Positions 26,442-35,424 are shown, numbered from the stretch's first letter. The stretch: DNA of 64,000 bases from an uncultured bacterium (GCA_943788935.1 CALSSE010000007.1:124001-188000); one strand, 5' to 3'. Numbers and translations are program-made. Notes: a model not told the origin generated them from the letters alone.

Positions 26442-29072
26442 TTATTCAGCGACAAGTGGGGTGCGACCTAGTGATAGGTCTCTTATAAAATACAGGAGTT
26501 GCCGACTAGCGACAGGGTTACGATAAGCGACAAAGTGTCCATTGTAAAGGTCACGACTGTTCTCTCTCTCAGGTGAGTGTTGAGCGACTACAGAAGTGAA
26601 GAGACCTACGCTAGGGATTTCTTGATTCCCACCTATCGGATAGGACTGAGTGATTACCTCGAGATCATCGAGTAAATCAAAAGACTCTATGGGTGAATCA
26701 GGGATCGCTAATGTCGCTCCTGAAGCGGCTGCGAAACTTCTTTGCCCACTATCAGGAGTAAAGGAGTCATGTCGACCATAGAGGTGTAGCGAGTGGATCG
26801 GATTTCCGACGGCGCGCTTATTCAGCGCAGCGGCGTAGTTGATAGGATCGACATCATCAAAATATTCTTGAAAGATATGAAGCGCGGGGTGATCTCGCTC
26901 TAAGTTAAATTCTTGGAGAACTAACTGAAGACCTACTGTAGCGTCATATGGCTCTTTTTTATCGAGGAGACTAAACATGAGCCCTCCGGCTGTACCAGAG
27001 AAGATAACACCGCTGAGGCGGTCCTCAAAAGGAGCGAAGAGAGGGCCGGTTGTCCCACCTTGTGAATGTCCGTGGTAAATGACTCGTCGTTGATCAAACT
27101 TTACAGTCCCTATGTCGGGAAATGGCCAATCATGGAGGTCAGAGCTTTGAGTAATAAATCTGATGAGGGCGAAGTTATCTACCGCGCCTTGAATTAAGTT
27201 CCCACGAGCAGCGATGGGGTTTTGAACATTAAAAAAGAGAGGTCCAGGAGCGAGGAGTGGTTCTGGACCTAGACGAGTGCCATGCATCACTTGATCGATC
27301 TCGATAAGCGCGACGGGCATGAGAGGTCCTCTCTCATCTTCTTCTGCATCTTCTGGTGGCTTATCACGAAGACTAGAGAGTTGGTTCGCCATAAGCTTGA
27401 CCCCTGATCTAAAGTTTCCGCCTGTTCCATGACCATAGAGGATAACAGGCCACCCTTCTGCAGGTGCTTCAATCCCTTTGGGGATCGTGATCGCTAGACA
27501 GACCGACTCATAACTCGCGAGCTGTGGCTTACCTCCATCATCAGTTCTAATGCCTCCGCCCTCTTTGGTATAAGGCAGCTCGCCCCTCTGAAATATAGGC
27601 AATCTAACCTTGGCATGGATTTCATGATATAGAGGACTCTCAGCCTCTGGACAGTCTCTAGAGCTTGATAATAGGTCATAGGCAGGGTTAGCCTCATTTG
27701 ACTCCGCATCGATTACGCAGGGAGACCTGACCCCCTCTTGGCAGAGTACTGGTGGGTTCGCTGGGTCAAATCGTACAATGTTTGATTCATAGACTGCGTC
27801 CCTCGCCTTTGTAAACAGGGCACGATCTTCTTCTACAGTGAAGATAGTAGCGCCGGCGATATCACTCTCGTTGAGCTCATCATCCTTCAGCCATTGTCGA
27901 AGAGCGCTAAATCGCTGCCAAGCTCTCCGCTCTGCACCCTCACTCGGGCGCCGCTCTTTCAGCAGCATATCCATATCATCTAGCCGGGTAGGTGGCTCGT
28001 CATCAATCGATCGAAGACTACGTAAAACGACGACTGCATAGCTGTGTCCTGGCTCAAGCGGACGAGCCCAACTAGGGTGGATGAACACACTTCTCGCGCA
28101 GATATACTTGTTACGATCCACGCTAAATTTCGATTCAAAGGCGTAGCGTTCACCAGTGTTCAGGTCTATGAGTTTAAAGTGTTTGGAGAGCTCGTTTGAG
28201 TCCGTAGTCACCTCTTCGCTAAGAGGGCGAGTAAAGCGTAAGAAAATACCTGGATTTCTACTCCAACCAGTGCGCAGTGATTGAATCTCATCGAGTAGCC
28301 CTCCGAAGAGGTCTCGCTCATTGAGCACAGCGCCTGGTCGAGGGTAGTCACGCAGATCGACTTGGCCATCGGTGATCCGTAGATCAGATGGGAAAGGGGT
28401 CGCGAAGAAATCTGCGCCTTGGTGAGGGAGCGCGTGCCGCATACCAAATTCGAGTTCAGCCTCTCCAGCCTCATCACAAGCAACGCCTCTAAAGACATCA
28501 GGGTTAAGGAGTAGACTACCTGGGAGGCAAATCCTCTCTTCACGGTCACTAGAGCAGACTAAGCCTTCAGCGCATCTCGTTTCCTCATCACAAGTCGCAC
28601 CAATATCTCCTCCTTCTCCTTCAAAAGGCATGCATTGACCGGCGATCCCTCCGGTGCGGTCACAGTAGGTACCCCGCTCACACTCTCCATCCTGTGCGCA
28701 AGGAGATCCGATAATGCCCTCGCCAGCTTCAATACAAAAACCAGCCCATCCACAGCGGAGCCCTTCGTCGCACTCATCGGTACGAAGACATGCACCATCT
28801 ATGGATGTTGACTCATTGGGTAGGCATTGTCCGCTTTCACAGCTTAATCCAGCGCGGCAGTCTTGATCTTCTTCACATGCCTCATTGACATAAGCTCCTG
28901 AGAATAAGGGGGGAGTGACACGTTCTTCCTCTTGCGGAGGGTCAACCTCACGCTGTAAGTCTCCACAGGCGATACTGAGAGGACCTAATAAAACGAGTAT
29001 CAATAGATGTTGAACAGAGGAGTTTGGTGATGTGATGAACTGCGGATCGACATTGTTAAGACGTTTTTTCAT
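26442..29072 (-). CDS. Alpha/beta-hydrolase-fold lipoprotein with Cys-rich N-terminal modules
   Basis: The protein has 876 residues. The signal peptide ends in lipobox LSIAC (Cys36). Residues about 60-185 hold four repeated disulfide-type modules (ACEEDQDCRAGLSCESGQC, ACLRTDECDEGLRCGWAGFC and two more). The rest parallels the 662-residue paralogue: PFPSDLR, GELPYTKEGGGI, YGHGTGGNFR, nucleophile elbow GHSQGG (Ser670), acid Asp in YGRHDSFTP and a likely catalytic His in NGHFVAY. It is probably an envelope-anchored esterase-like enzyme; the Cys-rich modules may serve binding or cell-surface display. It starts 11 bases after the preceding lipoprotein gene stops, so the two are likely cotranscribed. 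Confidence 0.87.
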   Translation of the reverse strand: MKKRLNNVDPQFITSPNSSVQHLLILVLLGPLSIACGDLQREVDPPQEEERVTPPLFSGAYVNEACEEDQDCRAGLSCESGQCLPNESTSIDGACLRTDECDEGLRCGWAGFCIEAGEGIIGSPCAQDGECERGTYCDRTGGIAGQCMPFEGEGGDIGATCDEETRCAEGLVCSSDREERICLPGSLLLNPDVFRGVACDEAGEAELEFGMRHALPHQGADFFATPFPSDLRITDGQVDLRDYPRPGAVLNERDLFGGLLDEIQSLRTGWSRNPGIFLRFTRPLSEEVTTDSNELSKHFKLIDLNTGERYAFESKFSVDRNKYICARSVFIHPSWARPLEPGHSYAVVVLRSLRSIDDEPPTRLDDMDMLLKERRPSEGAERRAWQRFSALRQWLKDDELNESDIAGATIFTVEEDRALFTKARDAVYESNIVRFDPANPPVLCQEGVRSPCVIDAESNEANPAYDLLSSSRDCPEAESPLYHEIHAKVRLPIFQRGELPYTKEGGGIRTDDGGKPQLASYESVCLAITIPKGIEAPAEGWPVILYGHGTGGNFRSGVKLMANQLSSLRDKPPEDAEEDERGPLMPVALIEIDQVMHGTRLGPEPLLAPGPLFFNVQNPIAARGNLIQGAVDNFALIRFITQSSDLHDWPFPDIGTVKFDQRRVIYHGHSQGGTTGPLFAPFEDRLSGVIFSGTAGGLMFSLLDKKEPYDATVGLQLVLQEFNLERDHPALHIFQEYFDDVDPINYAAALNKRAVGNPIHSLHLYGRHDSFTPDSGQRSFAAASGATLAIPDSPIESFDLLDDLEVITQSYPIGGNQEIPSVGLFTSVVAQHSPERENSRDLYNGHFVAYRNPVASRQLLYFIRDLSLGRTPLVAE

Positions 29073-29083
29073 ACCCTATGTCC

Positions 29084-30001
29084 TTAAAAGTCACTCAGTG
29101 TTGAGGTCGCTGCTTCGATCGCGTTGATCACCACCTCGGGCTGTATTGATTGATAGATCCCTGCCGGTGAGAGGCGAAGGTCATATAGTGACTCACGGCC
29201 AATTTTGAACTTTTGCTCTACTGAGATAATGACATCATTTCCTTCGAGGATATCATTGATAATCTTCTTTGTGACCGGGTGCTCTCTGGGTAGTTCATAT
29301 CGCTCAAACCGAGCCATTTTTTCTTTATTACTGGTCGCCACAGAGCTCTCTCTTATCTTGTGTAGGTCCTGGGGGCCAAGGAAAAGGATTGACTCTTCTC
29401 CGGGTGTACCGAGCATCATCTCAAAGTCTCGAATATGGTCATTCGTGATCTCTCTATCTTCGTCAAGTCCCTGATAAAACTCGAGAGCTCTCATCTGAAA
29501 CCTAATCTGTACGATCGCCTCAGCGCTGTCTTTGGAGAGAGCTTGGCTGATCTCTTTGGCCTGACTAGCTTGCATCACGATCGCCTCAAGACGAGTTCTA
29601 GCGTTTAGACCGAGAAAGTCGGGCGGACAGAGGTCAGCGCAGCGTTGATCTTTTGTACACGCGGCGAGCTCGAATTCTGCAGCGAGCACTGAGCTCCCTA
29701 GCTCTCCATCGCTGAGATCTAGATTGCGTCCACACTCCCCACCTACTCCTAAAGCACCCACTAAGTGGGCCATTGTTCCTTGATTGAGTGAAGCGGGGAG
29801 ACCGGCGATCTCTTCCATCTGGTCCAAGCCCACGAGTTGGTCTACTGAGGGATACTCCATGGCCTGTTCAAGTGAGGGGAGAGACCCTGCTCCAAAGGTG
29901 ATCTCAGAGGCGCTATTAATAAAGTCACAGCCTACGAAGTTTGGTGCAGTACACAGACCGATTATGAGCGTGGTCGCGAATCTTTGTAGTGTTAAAGTCA
30001 T
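29084..30001 (-). CDS. Lipoprotein of unknown function
   Basis: The 305-residue protein has a signal peptide and a lipobox-like NFVGC (Cys25). I do not recognise a family. The sequence is mostly helical with several cysteines (GGECGRN, LAACTKDQRCADLCPPD) near 88-125, which may form disulfides. AAAGG precedes the ATG at 30001, which lies directly behind the stop of the barrel gene (30004), and the hydrolase gene starts 11 bases downstream. That tight packing suggests the barrel, this lipoprotein and the hydrolase lipoprotein form one envelope-related operon. Confidence 0.72.
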   Translation of the reverse strand: MTLTLQRFATTLIIGLCTAPNFVGCDFINSASEITFGAGSLPSLEQAMEYPSVDQLVGLDQMEEIAGLPASLNQGTMAHLVGALGVGGECGRNLDLSDGELGSSVLAAEFELAACTKDQRCADLCPPDFLGLNARTRLEAIVMQASQAKEISQALSKDSAEAIVQIRFQMRALEFYQGLDEDREITNDHIRDFEMMLGTPGEESILFLGPQDLHKIRESSVATSNKEKMARFERYELPREHPVTKKIINDILEGNDVIISVEQKFKIGRESLYDLRLSPAGIYQSIQPEVVINAIEAATSTLSDF

Positions 30002-30003
30002 GA

Positions 30004-32109
30004 TTACTCGCCTTTGGAATCGTTAGGGCTCAGAGTAGATGTAGGCTCAGCTTTTGGCTCGGGCTCAGCTTTTGGCTCGGGCTCAGCTTGTGGCTCGGGC
30101 TCAGCTTGTGGCTCGGGCTCAGCTTGTGGCTCGGACTCAGCTTTTGGCTCGGGCTCAGCTTGTGGCTCGGACTCAGCTTGTGGCTCGGGCTCAGCTTGTG
30201 GATCAGCAGTAGACTCAGACTTCGCGGGAGGAGGAGGAGTCGCTGGATTCTGTTCTGTCGTGTTAGGGTTAGTCTTCGGAGCAGGCTTGTCATTTCCATA
30301 TGAGAAGCCGATCTCTAAACTTAGATTAACTTGGAGGGCGCTCCGAAAAACGCTATCGGGACCAAAGCCAAATGGGGTCATGACCGAGAGGTTATTATAG
30401 AGCCAACTAAAGGTTCGGAATCTCGTCTGAAGAATCCAGATGTCATTGTCGCCAAAGCTACTGGCAAAGAGCTCCTCTTTATTTTGAGCATTACGCCGAT
30501 GATAAGTCGTCGAGAACTGGAACTTACCGAGCTTGGGCAACTCTAAATGAAGAAACCCGTGGTTGTCAGGAGTCTGATTATTGACCTCTAGTCCAAAAGC
30601 GAAGGCGAAGCCATCGCCTACTCGCCAGCTCGCCTCAAAATAACCACCATGAACTCGATCTCCACTCGGATTTCTACCGAAGACCCTTTGCAGCTTAGTG
30701 GCATTCGCTAAGTCACTGACGCTTCCATCGGGCGTGTATTGAAAGCGTTGAATCTCATAGAGAGAGTCAAAGTAGCTTGGGAGATAATTCGGGTCGAAGT
30801 TTCTATACTCTAGGCGAAGCCTCAAGGCATGAACAGGGTCGATTCCTAGGTTACTGCGTATTAAATGACCCCACGCCCATCCTGACGAACTCACTTGTTG
30901 TGATCCGACGAGCTCCTCTTCTATAGAGGTTGGGTCACCGGTGGGTAAGCCTGCTCTCAATATGGAGAAATCAACATAAGTTTTGTAATCAAACTCTCTC
31001 TCATCGACGAACTTCACTTCCGCATCTATCCCATACCCAGTCACCGGATTGGTGAGGGAGGTTGGTTGGAAAGTGTTCTGATTAACCTGAAGCTCCGTCT
31101 CTCTTCTCCCATCATTATCGAGGTCATCGCGATCTAGCGCGTTCCTCACCGGTGCGCGGAGGTCGCTAACTAAAGTGACCCCAACCGAAAAAGAGCGGAG
31201 GATGAAGTTACTGCGATCAATCAGACTGAGAGGCTTGAGAAAGACCAAAGCCCCTAAGAGATTAGGGCGAGTGATGTCATTAAGCATCGACTCAAAGCCT
31301 ACATAATCTCCGAAGGCATCGAGTTGAACCCCGACTCGGCTAGTGTTTAAGTTAAGGTTTGCGTCATACCGTTTCATGATTAAGCCATGACCAAGGTTAT
31401 GTGCGCTGAAGCGGTTAATATCTAGAAAGAATCGTTGTTCTTTTGAACCATATTGAAGCCTCTGAATGACCTTAGCGAAGTCACTCGCCTCATCCCAGTC
31501 CTGCTGCCTGAACATCCCTAAGTTATCAAAACGTTGGTTGGGTCGAGCGTCGAGAAGCTCAAAGCGAAGTGGAACACCTATGGTGAGACGCAAGGGCTCA
31601 CCGTTGACTTGGAAACGGTGGTTAAGACCAATATTGAGAGATCCATAATAGATCTCACCTAAACGCTCAATACCCACTTGAGCGCCAAAGCGGTTATCCC
31701 AAGGGAGGAGGCCGATCTGACCGACGCTGACTAGCTCGCCCTCAACAAACGTTGGGGGAGCGGTAGACTCCATAGACTGCTCCGCTTGAGCGTCAGCTTG
31801 AGTCACTTTAGATCTCGTATCTTCCGCTTTAATCGGTGGAGAGTTCTGCTTCTCAGCGCTCGTCTTTTGATCTGCGCTTGTCTTTTGATCTGCGCTCGTC
31901 TTTTGATCTGCGCTCGTCTTTTGATCTGCGCTCGTCTTGGAATTTACGGTAGTCTTAGAGTGTGTATCTGTCTTATTGGTTGGGTTCGAGCTCGGTTGCT
32001 CCTCAACTTGCCTCAATCGCGAAGAATCCTTCTGCTTCCACTGGAGGAGCAGATGGAGACTCTGCAGTCTTTGTAGATTGAAGAGACTCGTCCTCTCCAT
32101 CTTGCGCAC
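30004..32109 (-). CDS. Outer-membrane beta-barrel protein, main frame (lacks its own signal peptide)
   Basis: The open frame gives 701 residues. After a Lys/Thr/Gln-rich low-complexity part with four SADQKT repeats, residues about 120-620 alternate hydrophobic and polar residues and are rich in aromatic residues and Gly (FGAQVGIERLGEIYYGSLNI, LRLRLEYRNFDPNY), as in an outer-membrane barrel. The C-terminal tail (about 625-690) is a Pro/Glu/Ala repeat (EPQAEPEPKAE), probably periplasm-spanning or binding peptidoglycan; this is inferred. The frame has no export signal. A signal peptide sits just upstream in another frame (32003-32281), so a one-base shift between about 32003 and 32130 is needed to join them. 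It is followed tightly by the lipoprotein gene at 30001. Confidence 0.8.
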   Translation of the reverse strand: MRKMERTSLFNLQRLQSLHLLLQWKQKDSSRLRQVEEQPSSNPTNKTDTHSKTTVNSKTSADQKTSADQKTSADQKTSADQKTSAEKQNSPPIKAEDTRSKVTQADAQAEQSMESTAPPTFVEGELVSVGQIGLLPWDNRFGAQVGIERLGEIYYGSLNIGLNHRFQVNGEPLRLTIGVPLRFELLDARPNQRFDNLGMFRQQDWDEASDFAKVIQRLQYGSKEQRFFLDINRFSAHNLGHGLIMKRYDANLNLNTSRVGVQLDAFGDYVGFESMLNDITRPNLLGALVFLKPLSLIDRSNFILRSFSVGVTLVSDLRAPVRNALDRDDLDNDGRRETELQVNQNTFQPTSLTNPVTGYGIDAEVKFVDEREFDYKTYVDFSILRAGLPTGDPTSIEEELVGSQQVSSSGWAWGHLIRSNLGIDPVHALRLRLEYRNFDPNYLPSYFDSLYEIQRFQYTPDGSVSDLANATKLQRVFGRNPSGDRVHGGYFEASWRVGDGFAFAFGLEVNNQTPDNHGFLHLELPKLGKFQFSTTYHRRNAQNKEELFASSFGDNDIWILQTRFRTFSWLYNNLSVMTPFGFGPDSVFRSALQVNLSLEIGFSYGNDKPAPKTNPNTTEQNPATPPPPAKSESTADPQAEPEPQAESEPQAEPEPKAESEPQAEPEPQAEPEPQAEPEPKAEPEPKAEPTSTLSPNDSKGE
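30043..30200 (-). repeat. 18-base tandem repeat encoding EPQAEP/EPKAEP
   Basis: Units close to GGCTCGGGCTCAGCTTGT run through the 3' end of the barrel gene, about eight to nine copies with TTT/TGT and GGG/GGA variants. The unit is a multiple of three, so copy changes keep the frame. Plus-strand frames through it (SAFGSGSACG) only reflect the repeat. Confidence 0.9.
31862..31933 (-). repeat. 18-base tandem repeat encoding SADQKT
   Basis: Four units of GTCTTTTGATCTGCGCTC start at 31862, 31880, 31898 and 31916; they are identical except for one base. They encode the Lys/Thr-rich linker between the signal-peptide region and the barrel. High identity suggests recent duplication. Confidence 0.92.
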
Positions 32110-32281
32110 TGACGGTGAAGGGCGTCAGCGAGAGGGCGATTAAGAGAGAACTGGTCAAGAGTCGAGTGCTTAATGTCTGTCTACTCGACTCAACTCGCTC
32201 GTCAAAGATGACTTGAATCTCTAGATCAGAGGCGTGAAGTCGACTCGGAGATAGGGTGGTTGTTAGGTCGTTTATGATCAA
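32003..32281 (-). CDS. Signal-peptide fragment of the barrel protein (different frame)
   Basis: This 92-residue frame contains a typical export signal (TRLLTSSLLIALSLTPFTVSA, cut before QDGED) and then an acidic Ser/Pro-rich stretch that ends at a TGA inside the barrel gene. A free-standing short secreted peptide is unlikely. It is best read as the true N-terminus of the barrel protein, separated by a +1-type frameshift. The barrel frame itself is closed by a TGA just upstream of 32130, so the shift must lie between about 32003 and 32130. No long homopolymer is present there. An assembly error, a real mutation or programmed frameshifting are all possible. Confidence 0.7.
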   Translation of the reverse strand: MIINDLTTTLSPSRLHASDLEIQVIFDERVESSRQTLSTRLLTSSLLIALSLTPFTVSAQDGEDESLQSTKTAESPSAPPVEAEGFFAIEAS

Positions 32282-32377
32282 GGTGCTCCCCTTATATCTA
32301 CGATAAAGTCTCGAAAGACATGGATTGAAGCTGAAATACTTAAGATGGAAGTTAATGTATAAATCAGTGAATGGCCT

Positions 32378-32743
32378 TCAGACTGAAGTCGCTCGCCAAA
32401 AGATGAAAATCCAAAAGATGAAAAGGGCGATCGGCAGGTATAACTCGACGGGATCAAGTTTGAGTCGACGCTTATATATACTGAGCAGTGCCTCGTCATC
32501 GGTAGAGAGATCAGTGGGGTTAATCTTATTGATCAGTCTTCGAGCAGAGATCAGATCTCCTCTCAAAAACGCCTCATCTATATCTAAAATCAAGGCAGAG
32601 TGTTTTGAGGGTTCTACAGACGATACTGAGGGCTGAGGATGATCTTCACCTTCTAAGTGCTTTTCAACATGTTCGGTCAAGATAAGATCCTCTCTATGTA
32701 ACGTTCTCTTTTTTGAGCTCTCACAGATATCGTGTTCGAGCAT
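32378..32743 (-). CDS. Small protein with C-terminal membrane anchor
   Basis: The 121-residue protein is hydrophilic and acidic, with one strong hydrophobic helix at the very C-terminus (about 101-117, LYLPIALFIFWIFIFW). A short helical part (LDIDEAFLRGDLISARRLIN) is TPR-like. It looks like a tail-anchored or single-pass membrane protein and I do not recognise a family. It lies 96 bases upstream of the barrel-protein reading frame on the same strand, so it may be its operon partner. There is no clear ribosome site before the ATG. Confidence 0.55.
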   Translation of the reverse strand: MLEHDICESSKKRTLHREDLILTEHVEKHLEGEDHPQPSVSSVEPSKHSALILDIDEAFLRGDLISARRLINKINPTDLSTDDEALLSIYKRRLKLDPVELYLPIALFIFWIFIFWRATSV

Positions 32744-32759
32744 CTAGTCTCTAGAAATT

Positions 32760-32824
32760 ATAGGCGATTGCCTATTCATTAACCATTGTGAGGCTAAGGT
32801 AATGAGAGACGATTGTCTAGCCTC
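32760..32824 (-). other. Nested inverted repeats downstream of the PRPP-synthetase-like gene
   Basis: The 113-base gap holds ATAGGC/GCCTAT (32760-32765, 32770-32775) and AGAC/GTCT (32807-32810, 32815-32818). The second pair is enclosed by GAGGCTA/TAGCCTC (32790-32796, 32818-32824). Both small hairpins have the same loop, AATC on the minus strand. The first is followed on the minus strand by AATTTCT, only a weak T-tract, so it could be an inefficient terminator or a processed RNA structure. Confidence 0.4.
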
Positions 32825-32856
32825 TTGAGCGCTGATCCGTTTAGGATTCCTAGGGC

Positions 32857-33780
32857 TTAGAAAATAGTTGATAAGGCTTTTGAAAATAGAGGAGCAGTTC
32901 GGAGAACCTCTAATCCTGAATCAGAGAGCTCAGAGGAGCGAGGGTGAGAATCTGTGGAGATAATCGTCGTGAAGAGTTGAGTATTTCGTATACGTTCCCA
33001 CGTCCCTTTAGGGAAGATACCGTGACTACAGGCGGCATGAAGCTCTCGCGCTCCAGCGGTCTTATAGGCTTCAGCTGCCTTGATTAATGAAGAGCCTGTG
33101 CGAATCATATCGTCATAGATCACTACGACTCGACCTTCCACATGAGCATTAATACCTACGACTTCAGTCTCAGAACTACTGATTCGTCGCTTTATCAACA
33201 GAGCAGCGTCAACATTGAGTACATTAGCGAGTCGCTCAACTTGCTTAGCTCGACCAGCGTCAGTGCTGGCGATGATAAAGTCCCCCCCATTGAGAGAATT
33301 GAGTCGACTTAACCAGAGGCTCTGTGTGCTCAGATGTTGAGTGGTAATCGGTCCTTCAAAATAGTGTGGAATTCCTTCGCTGTGGAGATCGAGCAGATGA
33401 AAGTGATTTCCGCGCGCAGCATAGGGCACCGATGATAATAAGCGGGCTCTAGTCTTCGCGGTGACTACTTCACCTGGCTTTGTCGCCCGCTCCATAGTGG
33501 AATATCCAAAGTATGGTATGCAAATATCAAGTCGTCGAGCCCCATACTTTACGGTCGCACAAGCGATATCATAGAGCGCTAAGGTGCTGCTGTCGTCAGT
33601 TGTTCCTCCAACAATAACCACTGAGCGTTCGTGCACATTAGACAGTAAGCGTTGGTACCATTCTCCATCAGGAAATTGTCGTCTCTCTATTTTACCAATC
33701 TCAGCGTCGATCTCAGTAGCGATCTCAGAAGCAAATGTGTCATATTGAGGAGTGGAAAGTATTAACGGGGTGTTAACCAT
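32857..33780 (-). CDS. prs: Ribose-phosphate pyrophosphokinase-like protein (divergent)
   Basis: The protein has 307 residues, the usual PRPP synthetase length. The PRPP-binding loop is clear (VVVIYDDMIRTGSS, 218-231), as are FPDGE (36-40), LDLHSEGIPHYF (130-141), STDAGRAK and the LIKRR region (Lys197-Arg198). The ATP-binding stretch is unusual: canonical YFGYARQDR is replaced by YFGYSTMERATKPGE, so the Arg-Gln pair is missing. PRPP synthetase makes PRPP from ribose-5-phosphate and ATP for nucleotide, His and Trp synthesis. The changes leave room for a different donor or altered regulation. The ATG at 33780 was chosen because TTGGAG lies six to eight bases upstream. The divergent neighbour is a purine-nucleotide 5'-nucleotidase. 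Confidence 0.85.
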   Translation of the reverse strand: MVNTPLILSTPQYDTFASEIATEIDAEIGKIERRQFPDGEWYQRLLSNVHERSVVIVGGTTDDSSTLALYDIACATVKYGARRLDICIPYFGYSTMERATKPGEVVTAKTRARLLSSVPYAARGNHFHLLDLHSEGIPHYFEGPITTQHLSTQSLWLSRLNSLNGGDFIIASTDAGRAKQVERLANVLNVDAALLIKRRISSSETEVVGINAHVEGRVVVIYDDMIRTGSSLIKAAEAYKTAGARELHAACSHGIFPKGTWERIRNTQLFTTIISTDSHPRSSELSDSGLEVLRTAPLFSKALSTIF

Positions 33781-33906
33781 AGAGTTCTCCAAGTTGGATC
33801 AGAGTGGTCTGAGGAGATATAAGGGCGAAGCGCTATAGGGTCATACTCCCCTCGTCGAGACGACTCAAGCGTCACAATGTATCAAGTATTGAGAGAGGCA
33901 GGAAAT

Positions 33907-35424
33907 ATGTCAAAGGGCTTAGACTTATCAGCGGTTTTGCAGGCATCACCTCCAAGTGATCCAACGCGGAAAATTTATGTAAATCGTAACCTAGATATGG
34001 CGGAGATAGAGGCCATTGGCTTCGATATGGATTATACTTTAGTTCAATACAATCAGAGGGCGCTCGATGAACTTACCGTTGAGAAGACGGTAGAGAAGCT
34101 CATCAATAACTTCAATTACTCTGATGTGCTCCGTGAGATTCAAGTTGATTATGATTTTATCATTAGAGGGCTGATCGTCGATAAAAAAACAGGTCATATA
34201 TGTAAAGTAGATCAAAATCGAGTCGTTGGACGGTGTTATCACGGTTATCAAGCGGTCTCTAAGGAGGAGCGGATCTCGCTATACGGCACTAAGCCGATCT
34301 CACTGTCATCTGATCGTTTTATCAGAGTCGATACTCTCTTTTCTCTACCAGAGAGTACATTGATGGCAGGCATTATCGAGCATTACAAGCAAGCGAATGA
34401 GCCCTTACCTGTGAGTCCTGGAGAGCTATGTATGAATATACGTCAAGCGATTGATGAAGCTCACTGTGATAATACTTTAAAGGCTGAAATTATTGCACAT
34501 CCAGCGAAATATGTTCTCGAGGATAAGGACCTCGGAGCGACACTTCATAAATTGAAGATCGCGGGAAAGAAGATCTTCTTACTCACCAACAGTGAACACT
34601 ACTATACAGAGGCGGTGATGAGCTTCCTCCTCGATGGCGTGTTACCCTTCTTTGAGTCATGGAGAGATTACTTCGATATTATTCTCGTCAATGGGCGTAA
34701 ACCTTCGTTTTTTAATGATCCAAATCCCTTTGTTAGGCTAGACCAGCATGGGAACCCTTTAGAAGAGACGGTGAACACCCTCCTCCCTCGACAAGTGTAT
34801 TCAGGTGGCAATATCCATGATTTAGAGCGAATGCTGAATCTGACGGGCGCCCAAATCTTATATGTCGGTGACCATATATTCTCAGACATTGTGATCAGCA
34901 AGCGATCGGCTTGGTGGCGAACCGCTTTGGTGATTCAAGAGATGAGAGAAGGTGTGAAACATACGGTGACTCATGCAGATCAATTTAACCGAATCTATCA
35001 ACTGGACCAAGCCGCTCGACAAATCGATGATATGATTAACTATCAACGCACCTTGACTCGTAGCCTCGAGAGAGTTCAAAAGCTAATCGTAGCTTTAACA
35101 AGCCCCGAGACCCATGTCATTGATAGCACCCGCGAGAGAGCAGAGCAGGAAATTGAGCAGAGAAAGAAACAGCTAGATACGATGCTCGCTGAAGCCGAGA
35201 AACTTGAGTCTGAGCTAGATCAATCTTTCAATAAATATTGGGGACGGCCGTTTAGAGAGCATCATGAGCTGAGCCACTTTGGGGCGCAAGTGAAGGTCTA
35301 TGCCGATATATACACGAGTCAAGTCAGTAACTTCCTCTTCTATTCTCCCGATCAACACTTTCGGGCGGAGAGGAGCTTCCTGCCACATGAGCGCGAACAT
35401 CTCACGGTTACTCATAAGAGTTAA
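33907..35424 (+). CDS. HAD-family cytosolic IMP/GMP-type 5'-nucleotidase
   Basis: The protein has 505 residues. The HAD motif FDMDYTLV (39-46) supplies nucleophile Asp40 and acid Asp42. The following VDYDFIIRGLIVDKKTG matches the 5'-nucleotidase group acting on IMP/GMP (HAD-IG). Motif II is in FLLTNSEHYYTE and the metal-binding YVGDHIFSDI comes late. Length and motifs fit the cytosolic purine 5'-nucleotidase family, which dephosphorylates IMP and GMP. The ATG at 33907 was chosen because AGAGAGGCAGGA lies just upstream; an in-frame start at 33877 would add ten residues. The C-terminal 100 residues include a coiled-coil stretch (RAEQEIEQRKKQLDTMLAEA). It is divergent from prs, a sensible nucleotide-metabolism pairing. 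Confidence 0.93.
   Translation: MSKGLDLSAVLQASPPSDPTRKIYVNRNLDMAEIEAIGFDMDYTLVQYNQRALDELTVEKTVEKLINNFNYSDVLREIQVDYDFIIRGLIVDKKTGHICKVDQNRVVGRCYHGYQAVSKEERISLYGTKPISLSSDRFIRVDTLFSLPESTLMAGIIEHYKQANEPLPVSPGELCMNIRQAIDEAHCDNTLKAEIIAHPAKYVLEDKDLGATLHKLKIAGKKIFLLTNSEHYYTEAVMSFLLDGVLPFFESWRDYFDIILVNGRKPSFFNDPNPFVRLDQHGNPLEETVNTLLPRQVYSGGNIHDLERMLNLTGAQILYVGDHIFSDIVISKRSAWWRTALVIQEMREGVKHTVTHADQFNRIYQLDQAARQIDDMINYQRTLTRSLERVQKLIVALTSPETHVIDSTRERAEQEIEQRKKQLDTMLAEAEKLESELDQSFNKYWGRPFREHHELSHFGAQVKVYADIYTSQVSNFLFYSPDQHFRAERSFLPHEREHLTVTHKS

Noticed and set aside
30014..30400. Plus-strand frame rich in Gly-Ser-Ala (SAFGSGSACG)
   Set aside because: It is the antisense reading of the EPQAEP repeat of the barrel gene; it has no ribosome site and no independent features.
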